Source: Onchocerca volvulus (Eukaryota; Nematoda; Chromadorea; Rhabditida; Onchocercidae). Taken from it: a DNA stretch of 64,000 bases. Position numbers and translations under genes: made by a program. The notes beneath the pieces were generated by a model. That model ran no database searches, was not told the DNA's origin, and saw only the letters and a list, made by a program, of their open reading frames with translations. Shown here piece after piece: positions 48,307 to 61,404 of the stretch. Each line of letters starts with the position of its first letter. Position 1 is the first letter of the stretch. The DNA lies in NCBI GenBank assembly GCA_000499405.2, contig HG738138.1, positions 620,001-684,000 of the forward strand. Reading direction: 5' to 3'.

Positions 48307-51300
48307 TTCTGCTACTAGAAGCACGGTGAATGGAGCGATCAGCTGAAGAAAACGAACCAAATCAGTCCCAATTTTAAATGCAGTAATACACACACGTTTG
48401 AGAATCAATACAATGCCTATAGGAAAGATCCATTTTCCACAGATGTAAAAGACATTTTTTCTTTCATAAATTTGCGTTTGAGAAAGTTATACAAAATAAA
48501 GGAATATTTATCATGTTATCAACAACATGTAGTCGAAACTTTAGCCAGTTATAAAAGGACATATATTTTGATATGCACGCTGTATGAATAACAAATTGGA
48601 AACATTAATGAATTAAATTCTTTCTTCGATTCTAAAAATAATTTAGATTATCGTATAATGTTGTAAAATTGAAGACATATCATGGAAAACCCAAGAATTA
48701 CTCTAAGTTTCATGTGATAAGCCAATTATGACAACACTGTTACGCTGCTCTAAACCATTTTACAATACTACAAATATTCACTCGATGAACTATCCTCAGA
48801 TATATTATCACAAATAAAACTTTCACAAAAAAGGAACATATAAGATCTGGGAGATCAGACTTAGTTCAAGCACTGCTTTAATCAATTATGTAGGATGGAG
48901 CGATAAATCCGTGAGAGATATCGCAATGTACGTCAATACATAAGTGAAGGATAAACAAAAGAATAAACATACGTGCAGTGAAATTAGAAGTGCCAACAAA
49001 GAATGTGAAATGCCGCGTTTCAGCTGCCACCAAAATAATTAATGCGTCGTAAACAAATTATTAAACAGATTTGGAAGACTTAATTTTTTCTGATCGAGAT
49101 GTGCTTTCACAGTGACATATCTCTCATACAGCAATCTGCAATATATGCAGTAAGCTTACATTTCTTTTTTATTACGTATGGTAGATGATGATCTTAAAAA
49201 GACATGTTGATACACTGGTTACGTTTTTCCAGAATTAGGATGATAATAATTCAAGCAAGGATTATCATTTCAGAATGATGATAATCTCATAGGATTAAGG
49301 AAATGATCCGCATGATGTTTTAGCGCTAGTAACTTTACATCATTTACATTATTAGTTGTATTCATTTCAAGTTTCTTAATAATCAGTCCAGTTTGTATTG
49401 AAAACATTTTCGAATTTGATTCCTTTAACAGAAACCAAAGTTAAATGCAAAAAACTTTTTATCGAAATTCCACACAGTCATAAATTTTGTCCTTAAGCAA
49501 TCAGCCATATTATTCTATAAAACCAAAAATGTCTTATTTTGGGTTTTCTGAACAACATTAACAATAATAGTAATGAAAAAACAGCAGTCATTCGCTGCAT
49601 ATTTCAAAATCACAAATCGATAATATGAAATAATTACTACATCACATAATTATATACCAGAACAAAACCTCTTTGTACTACTAACATGTTTAACTAGAAC
49701 TTGATGAATTACTTGAAATTTTAGAGAAATTAAATTATCCATTTTATTCGTCCAGCTCTATCAGCAAATATAAACACAAACACGTATAGGTATACATGTA
49801 AACATATATTGCCTCTTTCCTATAATGAAAAAGTTTTTCCGGAAAAGTGAATGGATAAAATAAAAAATAGGAAGATTTATTACGAAATTATAAAAGTCGT
49901 TAATAGCTTACTGAACGGAATATAACGGAAACGGAATATACATCAATATGATAATGGTTGAATTGTCATAGCATCATCCTCCTGACAAACACAAAAAGGA
50001 ATGTTTATAAGATTTTAGGAAAGAAACAAAGAGGAAAAAAGAACGACAGAAAAATGTATGAATTATTTATGAATTAAGAATGACAAATTACTTGGCCACA
50101 AATTCTAGCCGAAATTCCCAGCCATATCTGTCTTCCTTCTCTCATCCCTTTCAACACTCATTTCAGCCGATGTGTAACTTCCTATCGCTTTGTGGGTTTG
50201 TGGCCAATTTGCGAGCATCACGAGTGGATCGTTCTGCTACAATTGTGGGATTCCGGAGTGACTGGATGAAAGGAATTCATGTAGCGACTTGGTTCGGTGA
50301 TTCCGCATGGTTCCTATTGTTGGTGATCGCTTTGTGCATTGCTCGACCTCACTGGGGAATTTATGAGATATCTCGACTAGCGGGAGAGAAGAGGATTCTC
50401 AGTGACAAAACTAATTTCCTTCAAAATACCCATTCATTACGGAATCAAGTTAACTAGCACAAAACGTTTCACTCTAACGGTAAAAATGTTGCTCTCTGGA
50501 TATCGGGAAACGGAGGACGCTACAGGCGTGTAGAACCCTTAGCGTAATATCTGAAAAACTGAGTAAATCGTTCCCCTTTTGTCACCCAGAGGCATGCAGG
50601 ACTCCGGAAACTTGCTCTTATCGAACATTCATTCAACTCTCTTTCTATCCAGTATTAATTATGAGTAATATCTATGAACCAGTTTTTAGTAGGTTCCTTT
50701 AATTTTACCTTTTTCTAGAATTCTAAACAAAAATCGGAAAATGATCCGTTTCTGTTGTGTTTTTAAATGTATACATCAAGTGTAAGTAATAGGAAATACA
50801 CTAACAAAGTATGCTCCAGACAACAGTAATTTGAAAAGAATTGTCCGGAAATGATGGGATGAATTTAGATTTAGAAATTGTGGTGAACAAACTGGAAATG
50901 TGAGGTATATACGTGCGGAATCAAATATACATGACATGTCAAGCGTTAAAAGATAATGAAAAATCGCATTGATCAAGTCTTAATGAAAGATAGGATAATT
51001 TACATAAGACAACTAAATAAAAAATCCCATCAGCACTCCATATCAACTCAAAAATGGAGCAAATAATTCTGAGCGGTTTAATATCACTTGTTGCTACGGG
51101 TAAAATAGGATGTCGATCCTTCATTTTGCTACAAAGAGAAAAGGAAGTTCAAGGAAAAGATTTTAGCCTTTATTATTGTAATATTAGCTGAAAAGTTCGA
51201 TGACAATATTTAAATAGATATATGCAAAGTAACTACAATGAAAAAGTCAATCATATAGGAATTGAAGTTTCTGGTAACAGAATGTCACTTCAGTTCAACA

Positions 51301-52004
51301 AATTCAGTAATGTTTAATCTGAAGGAAATGTAACTTGAAGAGGAAAATATTTGAACATCTCTATCATCAAGGTCGATTACTATCTCTTATTTATGAAAGC
51401 ATTGATATTTACATAACAATTTAGAATGAGTAGAGAGATTAACCTTTTTACCGTTTCCAGTTCCGTTAAACTCCTTTTTTTCCAAAACTGTTTACAAAAA
51501 ATAACGAAAAGGATAATCGATCGGACGAAGTGGAACTAAAAACTGTTGAAATATTACAAATGATAAGGCTGCGGTATGTGTTATCATCGCAAAGCATCTT
51601 TTGATCGACACAGTCAAATCAGATGAGGGAAATTCATCCTGTCCGTACACCAGTTCGCCATAACTACAGCTACCTTTGTATATTTTTAAAAGCAGCAGAT
51701 TTTGGTAAGCAATTAATTCCCTTCCGCATTGCTTACGAGGTTCCTTGTAAGAATCAACTTTTCAAATTAGTTTAACTTGCATATTATTCTTAATTAATAA
51801 TGCATGTTTTATTAGTTGAACTTGCATATGTTCAATTTATTATCATCTGGCCAATCACTGATGATATCTATTTAAGTGTTTCCTTTATGTATTGGAAACA
51901 AATCGGAAGATGAGTTCGCGTGTTCGTAACATTTACAGAGAATACAAAGCAATCAGACTCGTAAATTCCGTTGGGAAATATTGCATTTGGTTAAATTCAA
52001 TTCG
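48307..52004. other. Region upstream of gsk-3
   Basis: Contains the presumed gsk-3 promoter and the 3'UTR of the adaptor gene. A block at about 50080-50600 is clearly less AT-rich than its surroundings and leaves a 125-codon plus-strand frame open (50080-50457), without any recognised domain or splice partner. The rest shows nothing supportable. Confidence 0.45.
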
Positions 52005-54821
52005 TTATGCAAACAATTTTCGAAACAGCTGCAGATGATTTGCAGGAAATTCGTACACTAGTGTACTTTTCGCCCAACCAAGAGGAAGCACATCACGTCC
52101 TGTTCCCTAAAATAGCAATATTCTGATATTTCGCTGTATTGTTTGTACATTTTCATACCTCAAAAATTCCTCTCGCGTATAACTTTATTCGCCTTGACAT
52201 TTGCCGACAAATGAAAAAAAAAAAAAAAAAAGGAAACAAAGTTTATAAATGAGTGATCGTAAACTACTAATTCTTATCTTCCCATTATCACTTACAAAAA
52301 CTTCAATAAAATTATGCTAAGATTATCATCAGATCATTCTGTGCGATGCATCCTTTATATGTAGTGCAGTTGTCAAACCATCTAATTCACCTTTAGGGTT
52401 AAATTTTCTGTCAGTTAGACTGACTGACCATAACTTCCAAGAAACACCCTTTTGAACTTAACGGGAATTTCTGAATATGTATCTATCCTTCGTCCTTCAA
52501 TATTATTTAACTCTTGTGTCTCTCGTACCATAAAAAAACTCTTAGGAAGAATTACAGAGACTGGAAACTTTTACTAAACTTGTCTTTTGCTTTCTATATA
52601 ACTGAAAAAGAATCCATCCTTTGGTTACCTGAAAAATTACAGCACAAAACCGTTGGTTATTCCCCCGTTCCATAAATTCACCATTCATTAATTTATGCAG
52701 ATATTGCTTCACGGTCACTGCTTGTTCATTTCCACTTGATTTCAACATTTCCAAATAATCATCTGTGAAAACACAAACAATGTTGGTTGCCTGAATTGAT
52801 TAGAGTTTTTAATTAACATTTTTTTTTTTTGGTTTAGACAAATAAGAGTCAGTAGTCGGAGAGGAAGAAATAAATTCTACTATTAAATTTTTATAAATTA
52901 AGAATAAAATCATTTAAAAGGAAAAACAGAAAAAAAAGAACATTTCATAACTGAACGTAAAAGCTTTTATCTAAATTCGAACAATAACGTTCCACATTTT
53001 GGCACAGTAGAGGACAAAAGTTTTTGAAGAGAGCGAGAAGGTGATTTCATTTTGCAAGCGCCTGACTAACTGGACAATTCTTCATATTTGTCGGTAAGTT
53101 TGGAATTATTTTTAGAAGTTAATTAAATATTGAATAACAACTTACGTCAGCAAATAACGTATGTAAACCTTCAAACTCGCAGCTTGTTTCCAAGTAGTCG
53201 TCAATGTCAAATGTTGACATATTGACTTGTTTAGCTTGTTTCCTGAAATAAATGGATTGTGGAAAAGTGCTGTTAATTTCCTTGTTATATTTGTTTCTTT
53301 TATTATAATATATAAACTTTTAAATTCCAAATTTTATAGAATGACTGGGTAAAATCTAGCTAGAAAAACTTGTTTCTACTTCCTTAAAAGCTGAACCAAA
53401 TATTTTCTAGGCAGCTTTTTTTTTTTTCTTGATAGAATCACTAGAAACATTTTTATTGATTAATTAGAGTAACCTGAAAAAATACCTTAAATTTTTCAAA
53501 AACCACTTGTAATTTCTTCGTAACACGACATTTGCGACAAATTCATGGTGCGTCACCAAAATAACTGTAAATCATTAAACTTTTTTCTTACCTCTTCAAG
53601 AAATATGTTTTGGTTTTTGAGGTATTTTAAAACAGAAATTTAAATTATCGAATAGCAATAGTGAAAAATTACATTTCTCGTTGTTATCTACAATAGCACT
53701 AGCACTCAACGCACTCGGACCTCCGAAACTACCAGAAGAAGATGCAGAATACGTCAGGATATCGCTTTTTCCTGCATTCACGAACGCACCTGCAAATAGA
53801 TGTCGCAGATGTGTAACAAAATTTCATGAAACATAATCGTGCTTCTACCTGATTTTTAAAAATGTCCGATCTAATTCGTAACTTTTATTTCAAAATTAAT
53901 TGTCATTTAATGGTGGGGATGAATTTCTGTTTAAATCTTTAAAATAAGAATGACATTTAGAAACAAAACAAACCTGAATCAGAGCTCAATGTTTTTGCAT
54001 TACGACTGGTTCTCATTATATTCTCAAGATAAGGTTGCATTGATAAAAGTGCGTCGACTCGATTGATTTTTGCCAGGACATTAAGTAAATTTTTTAAAGG
54101 ACGATGAGCAATCTCTCGTAACACATGCGCCGTTGGATTTGCAGATGTTCGTAAGTGCTGGAAATGAATGTTTCAGACAAAAAAGTTGATAATTTCATAA
54201 CAAATCGAAGATAGGAAGCTTCCAAGAATGTCACAATTAACTACAAATCATCATACAAAATTTATAATTTCCCATAAAAGTCAAAAGAAAATTATACGAA
54301 CCATGATTTTGCTATTGGAAAAACCAAATTCGGCAGCAACGTACTCCCAGTTAAGCATTGAACCACGTGATGGAGGATTAAGGCAAAATTCTATTTCCTG
54401 CAATCCACGCTTTGATAAAGCAGTAACGGAAACTTTTTCAGGAATTTCTGGGACTAAATCCCATGCACATGGAGGAGGACTGTTGAATGTGAACAATGAA
54501 ATCGATTCCTTCCCATCATCCTAAAAAATAAAATTCCAACATTTCTGAATTCATGACATATTTGTCTATGATCATTGGCCATGTAGTACCTCAGCTGATG
54601 ATCATAGATAATCCATTTATTTTGTATGTCGTGATTTTGTTTCTTTCCCAAAATATTTGGTAGAAACACCTGGTCTAAGACAACAGCAGGAGTCGGATAT
54701 ATGTCGCTATCGAGCTCAATGTCCAGCGACACTGATTGTGGTCCAAAAATGTCCATTAATTGCAACAACGAGTAAACAATTAACCATTGATTCCTAAGGC
54801 CTGCAGTAAAATTCCAATTAG
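52005..54821 (-). CDS. actl-1: ACTL-1/Act1-like adaptor: death domain plus SEFIR domain (5' end unresolved)
   Basis: Eight exons in transcript order: 54821-54670, 54520-54302, 54157-53974, 53789-53673, 53564-53486, 53242-53146, 52790-52629, 52106-52005. The first in-frame ATG is at 54756 (348 residues), but the frame is open up to an acceptor at 54822, so more exons probably lie upstream. Residues about 55-145 (counted from that ATG) resemble a death domain (RGLQEIEFCLNPP, NWEYVAAEFGFSN, LKNLLNVLAKINRVDALL). A Ser/Gly/Ala-rich linker follows (SASSSGSFGGPSALSASA). Residues 204-345 match a SEFIR domain: FILVTHHEF, DDYLETSCEFEGL, NIVCVFTDDYLEML, then VKQYLHKLMNGEFMERGN and WAKSTLVYEFP, closely paralleling YIHRMMQIEF..TWLQNTHVYSWP of vertebrate Act1. 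Act1-type adaptors link IL-17 receptors to downstream kinases; nematode ACTL-1 combines a death domain with SEFIR. It acts in the cytoplasm at receptor complexes. Confidence 0.85.
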
Positions 54822-56247
54822 CTGAAAACTTTTGCAAAAAACATATGCTACCAACTATTAAAAACGATTCGAAATCACAAAAGTTTGGATCGATGGGAAA
54901 TCAAATGTTTTCCATCCACTCCGCCTCTTCGTTTGCATATTTGAACGATGCTTTCGTCAGAAAATGCAAATCCCTTAAGCTGTGAAGAAAGTTTTTTTTC
55001 TTTTTTCAAGAAAAACTGGGATTAATTAAAACGAAAGTTCTGAACACAGTAATCAAATATTCATCTATGCATAAATATACATCTCTTCCACCGAAAGCAA
55101 TTCCAATATGAAGCTCTCAAATTAAGCTTTTAATTATCCAATATGAGTGAATACAATCAATAGTAGTATGACAGAGAGAAGGATTAAAATATTTTAATTG
55201 CTCGTATTGTGAATTTCTAGCAGGAGAATCATGACAAGAGAAAGTTGTATTTAATATGCAGCTATTTTCATATTTCTAACATACAGATAAAGCTTCTCGA
55301 AGACCTTGATAATAAATTTTTAAAAGTAAAATCAACAATTATTTACTATTACCAGACAGACAGATGCGAATAAAAGCCTTTCCATTGGTATGATATGTTA
55401 TAAGTGCAACATAAAAAATACCCTACATAATTTACACTCGTAGGTAAGAAATAGGCAGAAATATGCACGTGTATTGCACTTCATAATTTACAAACATCCA
55501 GACACATCATAAAACTTTGGAATAAATCGTCTAATTGGACATTACATTATTTCATTAAGTTAAGAACTAAAATGGTTGGACTAATCTCTATATACATAAT
55601 TTCGACATCACAATATAATAAAAATTAGTCGAAACAGCTGAAACATCAGGTATCCTCATGTTTCGAAATAAAAAACCATATAAATTATAAGTGAGCAAGC
55701 GTGTTCTTCACTTCTCGTATGGATGAAAGCCACAACAAACTCAATAAAGCGTTGCGCCAAGAAAAATATATAGCAAAAAATAATCAATTCACTCTATACA
55801 CGATAATATCTATGACACTGAACAATCGAAATGAATAAATACGAAATTTATCGAAGATTGTTGATAAGGAAGACAGAATAGTAATAAAAGATAAAATACA
55901 AGTATAATTAATAACTTGTTTTTGAAGAGTGAATAAGATCGTTATTTTACTTAAATCTTGGCGATTTGTGAAAAACTATGGATATTTCTTTTCATGACTG
56001 GAACATGCAATATTTTCATGTAGTCTCAAATTTAGAATTAACTCTTTTTCCGTCTTAAAAAGAAATCAGTTCGTTAATATTACTTCGATGGATTAGGAAT
56101 CGATAATTTATTTTTCTGATAAAATGAAAACATCCAAATTATTAAGCTATATAACCTACAGATATCAAAAATACCGTGCAATAAGTTTTGAATGCAACTA
56201 TATTTGGATAGATAATATACAGAGTTTTATCATATGAATTAAGACAA
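54822..56247. other. Spacer between adaptor and carrier genes
   Basis: Holds the 3'UTR of the carrier gene and, probably, missing 5' exons of the adaptor. One candidate exon lies at about 54890-54990 on the minus strand after a CTTCACAG acceptor (reads LKGFAFSDESIVQICKRRGG), but no donor in the needed phase was found, so it was not joined. Confidence 0.4.
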
Positions 56248-58287
56248 TTAAAGCTTAAGATCACACATTACTTTTAGACAAATTTCGTAAAACATGAAGG
56301 ATAAACCGGAACTGCACGCAGCTTTCAGCTGTGATGGCCAAAGTCCTTTGAACAGTCCTGCAGAAGGAGTATTGAGAAAATGGTCGTGAAAAAGAGTGGC
56401 ATTTGAAAATACTTATATCAACAATAAATAAATAAATAAATATGTCAATCAAAACAAGAAAAATTAATACCTATGACTTTTTCATCTCTTAGAATGACGG
56501 CAATGGTGGAACACATCGAGTGCCATGGTGATTTTTTGAAACGATCGAAGCCATGCGCCTAAACAAATCAATTATTTCAAATAACAATTGACTTCACGAA
56601 GCCACAGATTTTCAGTAAAATTTTACGAAATCATTGGAATAGAGTAAAGCGTAACTTCTAATAAAATCTTGAAGTTTAACTTGAAACAAACCTGTAAACG
56701 ATGTCGCACAACATCTAAGGGGTAGATCGCTGATTTTGATATTACACCAGCCAAGGCACCGCAACATAACGGTCCAAAAAATTCTGCAAATCTTGATTTC
56801 AAATTCAAATGATTCAAAATTTGGAGGATTGTAACAAAATTTCAAATTTCGTGTTCAAAAATTTCAAAATATACCTAGGTAATTCGGAAACCTTTCCCAC
56901 GTATTACTGAAAGCGTTGTATAAGCAAAACTGCAAACCTATAAAATAAGAGAGTTAAATGATCAATTACTTCAAACTAAAAATGGAAAAGTACGAATGCC
57001 ATAAAGTAATCAAATCTCAATGACCAACCAATAAAAGGAGCAATCTGAACTAATGATGGAGTGAATCCTCGGAAAAAACCATGGAAACCTTCCGAGTTCC
57101 AAATAGACATTATAGCGTGCAACGTCCCATCATAAACCTATAATCCCAGTTTTTACGTGTTAAACACGTATTTTCAGCACAAGCAATTAGACTGGAATAT
57201 CATGGAAATGTACTTTGTACTGATTCTGAACAATCAATCTTGTCCTGATAACATCGAACGGCATCGCGGAAGTCATAGCTGCACATCCAGCTAATGCTCC
57301 GCATACTATATCTGTTACTCGTCGATTTTCATTCGCATCTAAAATTACAATTTTCATCAATTATTCTGTATAACTGGAAGAAAAAAGAGAAAAGAACTGC
57401 TGACAGTAATCTAAGAATAAAAATACAGAAAATCCAGGGATCTAATTATTTGAAATTTTCAAGTTAAATTAAAATAATATGCTTAAGAGTCAAAACTACA
57501 AGTATTCGCTTTTTCTGAATAGCGATATGAATAAATTATGAGAAACATACAAGGGTATCGTAATGCCTGTCCAGTAAGAAATTCAAAAGTGGAAAACTGC
57601 ACAACTCCATAAACGACAGATAATCCTTGAGCAGGAATATGACCTTTCCAGAACGCCATCAATCCTTCATCTTTATAAATTCGTGAACAAGCTTGAACAA
57701 TGCCATGATACCGTCCTCTGGTTTTGCCGAACGTCGGTTCTCGCTGAACCTTGAACAGCAACACGAATAAACTTTGAAATGGAAAACAAACAATTAAAAT
57801 CAAATTTCCAGGAAAAATCTGCAAAACCTCACAAGTGCTTATGATTTTGTCCATGATTACTTTCAAGAATAAATACACGAACTAACTTTGTTTCCAAACA
57901 GAAACATTAATTTTTACAAGTTCCACGGATTTTCGCTCGAACTGTTTTCAGGATACTGAACATTCACATTAGTGTAACTGTTTTAATCTCAGATTTTAGA
58001 TCGAAATTCTAGGCTTATCCTATTACAACTCTGAAATCACATTTCCTTTTAAATACGGTAATAAATTAGTTCAGCGCTGAATAGCTATCTATTTATTCAA
58101 ATAAGTTGTATCAAATAATTTGCTTAAGAAAAAGTAATTTACTGTATAATCAAAACTGATTACATACTTGAAATCGAATTTTTAAAACATCAAGAGGTTG
58201 TATAAGAAATCTCGTCGCAATTCCAGTAATCAAACCGGCTATACCATACTCAAGCGATGTTAATTCGTAGGTACCATAACCAATCAT
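56248..58287 (-). CDS. slc25a19: Mitochondrial carrier, thiamine pyrophosphate carrier-like (SLC25A19)
   Basis: Eight exons in transcript order: 58287-58168, 57749-57551, 57338-57214, 57137-57029, 56937-56875, 56783-56692, 56558-56471, 56357-56248; 301 residues, the usual carrier length. The three-fold SLC25 repeat is complete, with signatures [11 protein letters not shown] (30-40), [10 protein letters not shown] (132-141) and [10 protein letters not shown] (226-235), each followed by a G-x-x-x-x-W/F-K/R-G motif ([27 protein letters not shown]). The amino end MIGYGTYE and the FWKGHIPAQ segment fit the thiamine pyrophosphate carrier (human MVGYDPKP.., FWKGHVPAQ), which exchanges cytosolic ThDP across the inner mitochondrial membrane. 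Substrate is inferred from this similarity. The first intron is about 420 bases, the others mostly 80-230. Same direction as the adaptor and gsk-3, but spacing (1.4 and 3.7 kb) is long for a nematode operon. Confidence 0.93.
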
Positions 58288-59018
58288 ATTTTCAGTTTAT
58301 TAACTCCTAGTAGATAATTTTCATATAATTTTCATTCGCTAATTGACAAGACTTTTGCATAATTTTAATAGCATACTGATACCGAGTAGTTACTTATTAC
58401 TCTGAAAATGTGCTTTTCTCAAAAAAGAACACAGGACGACGACGATGTATGTTTTGCCGAAGTAGAAAAACAAGAAAAGTTATGATATGCATTCGACTTT
58501 TCCATTCCTAACGTTTTAAAAAACTTCATATTTAAATCAAAATCGATGTCGGTTAAAAAAAATTTAGAAAATTTGTAAAAGTTCTCCTCCCCGGCCCCGC
58601 AATTCGTATGCGCAAACAAGTCCCCAAATATCTGTGCCACCTTGTTAAAACAGAAGTAATTTCGGAATGCGGTGTCAAATTTCGGTTTGAATTTCAAAAA
58701 TTTTGGATAGCGTTGTAATAATTATTTAAATTTCAATAAAATATTTTTAGCTGGAACTATGTTAGTTCTTTGGTTAATTTTTAATGCTAACTATCTCCAA
58801 GTTAAATATTTTAGCCTGTCTATTGTTCATTACTTGGACATTATTCGTTTGTATTAATAGGAAATGGAACTGTTACAATTAATTTTAATTTTTCCAAACT
58901 TCGATTTTTTTCCTAAATTTTAAATAGTTTCAAACTTCGAAACTTGAAAAATTCATAAAATTTCATTCATTTCTTTACAAAGTTTCCAACAAATCGAGCA
59001 TAAACTCCCGTCTCTTCA
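58288..59018. other. Upstream of the carrier gene
   Basis: Presumed promoter region. A short GC-rich spot (CTCCCCGGCCCCGC at about 58587-58600) interrupts AT-rich DNA. The 92-codon minus-strand frame at 58419-58697 has no domain and no splice link to the carrier. Confidence 0.4.
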
Positions 59019-59126
59019 ACACACACACACACACATATATATATACAACAGTCTATTCCCCCTTTTTGTCCCTTCCTTTTCCTCTCTACCTCCCTCTCTC
59101 TCCTTCCTTTTCCTTTTCTTGCTAAG
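59019..59126 (+). repeat. (CA)n/(TA)n microsatellite and pyrimidine-rich tract
   Basis: CA dinucleotides (59019-59034) pass directly into TA dinucleotides (to 59045), followed by a CT-rich stretch (CCTCTCTACCTCCCTCTCTC) to about 59126. Confidence 0.85.
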
Positions 59127-60143
59127 AAGCAAAGTTTTCTTCCCACTATTTAAGGAAATGTTTCTTTTCCATACACAAAGATTGCAATGAAACATTGTAA
59201 ACAAAATATCATTTAACTTTTGCTGAAGTCATTTTGCATCATCGTCTTCAGAATGCAATTTTCTCTTTGACAGTTCATTGAAATAAATCAATTTTATTCT
59301 ATTCCCTCTTTAGATTCATTCGAAATTTTATCAATTTATCGAATAAATTCTGCTAAATATATCCAAAGTATTCGTTGTAGCATTTGTTTACTTGAAGTAA
59401 TGCATGCAGAAAGAAAAAATGATTTGTTCGATTGAATTCGAAGCAGAAACGATGTATGATTCATAATCGAAGTTGATAAAACAAGAACGAAATCTTCGAA
59501 AATATTCCACACTATTATTATCATCTTGATCTATCTTTTGCTATTACAATATTTTTTCCTCATAACTTTCAAATAATTTTTAGTTATCGCTTCGATAATA
59601 GAACAAAAGAGCGAACTTTGAATGATTTGATTGCATTAGTTGTTGTGCTATTTCACTATTCGAATTTCATTCCTCGTTAATCAAAATAATTTTTAAATGA
59701 TAACGATATGATTATGAATATGTAAACAACTATACTGTCTAATGAACCACTTTTTTAAATGATTTCTTGGAATTTTTTTTTCTTTGTTTAAGCTCAGAAT
59801 TTATTCCAGTTGTTGCTGTTATTGTCGAGGTATGGTGTAGCATGAGACGGCATCAATTTGTATGTTGTTTATAGATTAGCTGTTGGAAGAGATCGAAGTT
59901 TAGCAATGTAACTAACTAGATTGAGGTCAAAATCCGTCTGAATTCTTGTGCAAACATAACAGAGGAAGTTGGATCATACATAAGCGACGGAAAGGTCGAA
60001 ATGTAATGTCTGAGATAAGATCGAGCTTTAGATCCACCTCTCCTTTCCAATCCTCATCTTTTTCTTATCGATGTCACACTAGTTGTCATTCCTGTCGTTA
60101 AGCTGTCCTCAACCAGATACACATATTACATTGAGTGTCCTCG

Positions 60144-60232
60144 CTTCCTTCTCTTCCTCCTCCTCCTCCTCCTCCTCTCCCCTCCCCTTCCCCCTCCCCT
60201 TCCTCCTCTTCCTCCCTCTCTTTTTCCTTCTT
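60144..60232 (+). repeat. 89-base pure pyrimidine tract
   Basis: Every base from 60144 to 60232 is C or T, including about eight CCT triplets (60154-60177) and CCCCTTCCCCCTCCCCTTCC. Such tracts can form triplex (H-DNA) structures under supercoiling. The 80-codon Ser/Pro/Leu frame across it is an artefact of composition. Confidence 0.9.
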
Positions 60233-60791
60233 GCGTTGGTCCCATACTTCTCCCCTTTTAACTCCTACTCCACCCCCTCAATACTCATTTACCTGCATTT
60301 GATTCGTGTAGTACGACAAAATTGATGTTGCTACTGTATATTTTTTGATAATCGTTATTCATTTAGTTTTCTTTTTTCGTTAATATTTATAAATTACAAA
60401 AATTTCGGAAGATTTTTCTAATTTTCAAAGAAAAGCTTAACACAACAAATATCAGCTGCATTTTTCGTTCATTTATCACTAATTCACATCTCTTTTTTTT
60501 CGAAAAAAAAAAAAAAAAAGTGTATTTCAACGAAAATAATCCACACCATACAATCAGTGAATTATTTGACTTTCAAAAAAAAAAAAAAAAAGGCCAAAAA
60601 GAGTAAAATATCACATAAAGAAGAGTAAACCGATCATATATATTGTAAATAATTCTCCATTCATTCCCGGCTACTTTTGGAAAATTTCTCATTTCTTACT
60701 AATATCGATATTCTGATTTTTTTTCTCACATGACTTCAATTTCGGCATAAAATTACGATGAAGAAAAAATGTGACAGATTTAGGTAAATAT

Positions 60792-60932
60792 TGAAGTAGG
60801 ACTAGGATGATATTCGTTTTAGAAGTAGGCTGGGACTTCATTTTGGAACTAGGCTAAGGTATTTATTCTGGAACTTTTATCAAAAGCATTTACTGTGGAA
60901 GTAGATCGATGATATTTCTTTAATAATTTGTA
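60792..60932 (+). repeat. Degenerate ~28-bp tandem repeat
   Basis: Five units can be aligned, each with GAAGTAGG/GAACTAGG/GAAGTAGA near the start, then a GAT or GG core and an ATTT[T/C][G/T] tail, starting near 60795, 60821, 60846, 60870 and 60897. Right after it AATATGATAATC[C/T]TG[C/T]AACATATT occurs twice (about 60938 and 60968). Confidence 0.6.
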
Positions 60933-61340
60933 AACAAATATGATAATCCTGCAACATATTAACATATTATGATAATCTTGTAACATATTTATCAATAAAA
61001 ATTATGGAGTCCTCAATCCAACAAAATGATAGTTTAGTAAAATACCAACAAAATACTATCGTATGTAACATCTTTGTCAATATCAAATTATTTATTTTAA
61101 ATAATTGTTACTTATATCAAATTGCAAGATTGATAAAATATCAATGATCTCGTTTTTTTTTTTCCTTTTTTTGAATTTCTTTTTTCTATTCTAATCATTA
61201 AGCATTTAATATATCTCTTAATTTTCAGTAGGAAATAATTCGTCAAATATTCATTCATTCCCATCAAAATATAACATATAATTGAATGCAATATCTTCGT
61301 CTTTCAGTTGTTAGTTGTTAATATGTTTCATAGTTCTTCT

Positions 61341-61404
61341 TTTTTTTCTCTCTCTCTCTCTCTTTCTCTTTAAATATTAAATTAAAAAAAAAAAAAAAAA
61401 AAAA
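61341..61404 (+). repeat. CT microsatellite and poly-A
   Basis: A TCTCTCTCTCTC run (61348-61370) is followed within 15 bases by about 21 adenines (61384-61404). Confidence 0.85.

Noticed and set aside
54281..54524. 98-codon plus-strand frame
   Set aside because: Antisense shadow of the death-domain exon of the adaptor gene.
60083..60325. Ser/Pro/Leu-rich plus-strand frame
   Set aside because: Created by the 89-base pyrimidine tract.
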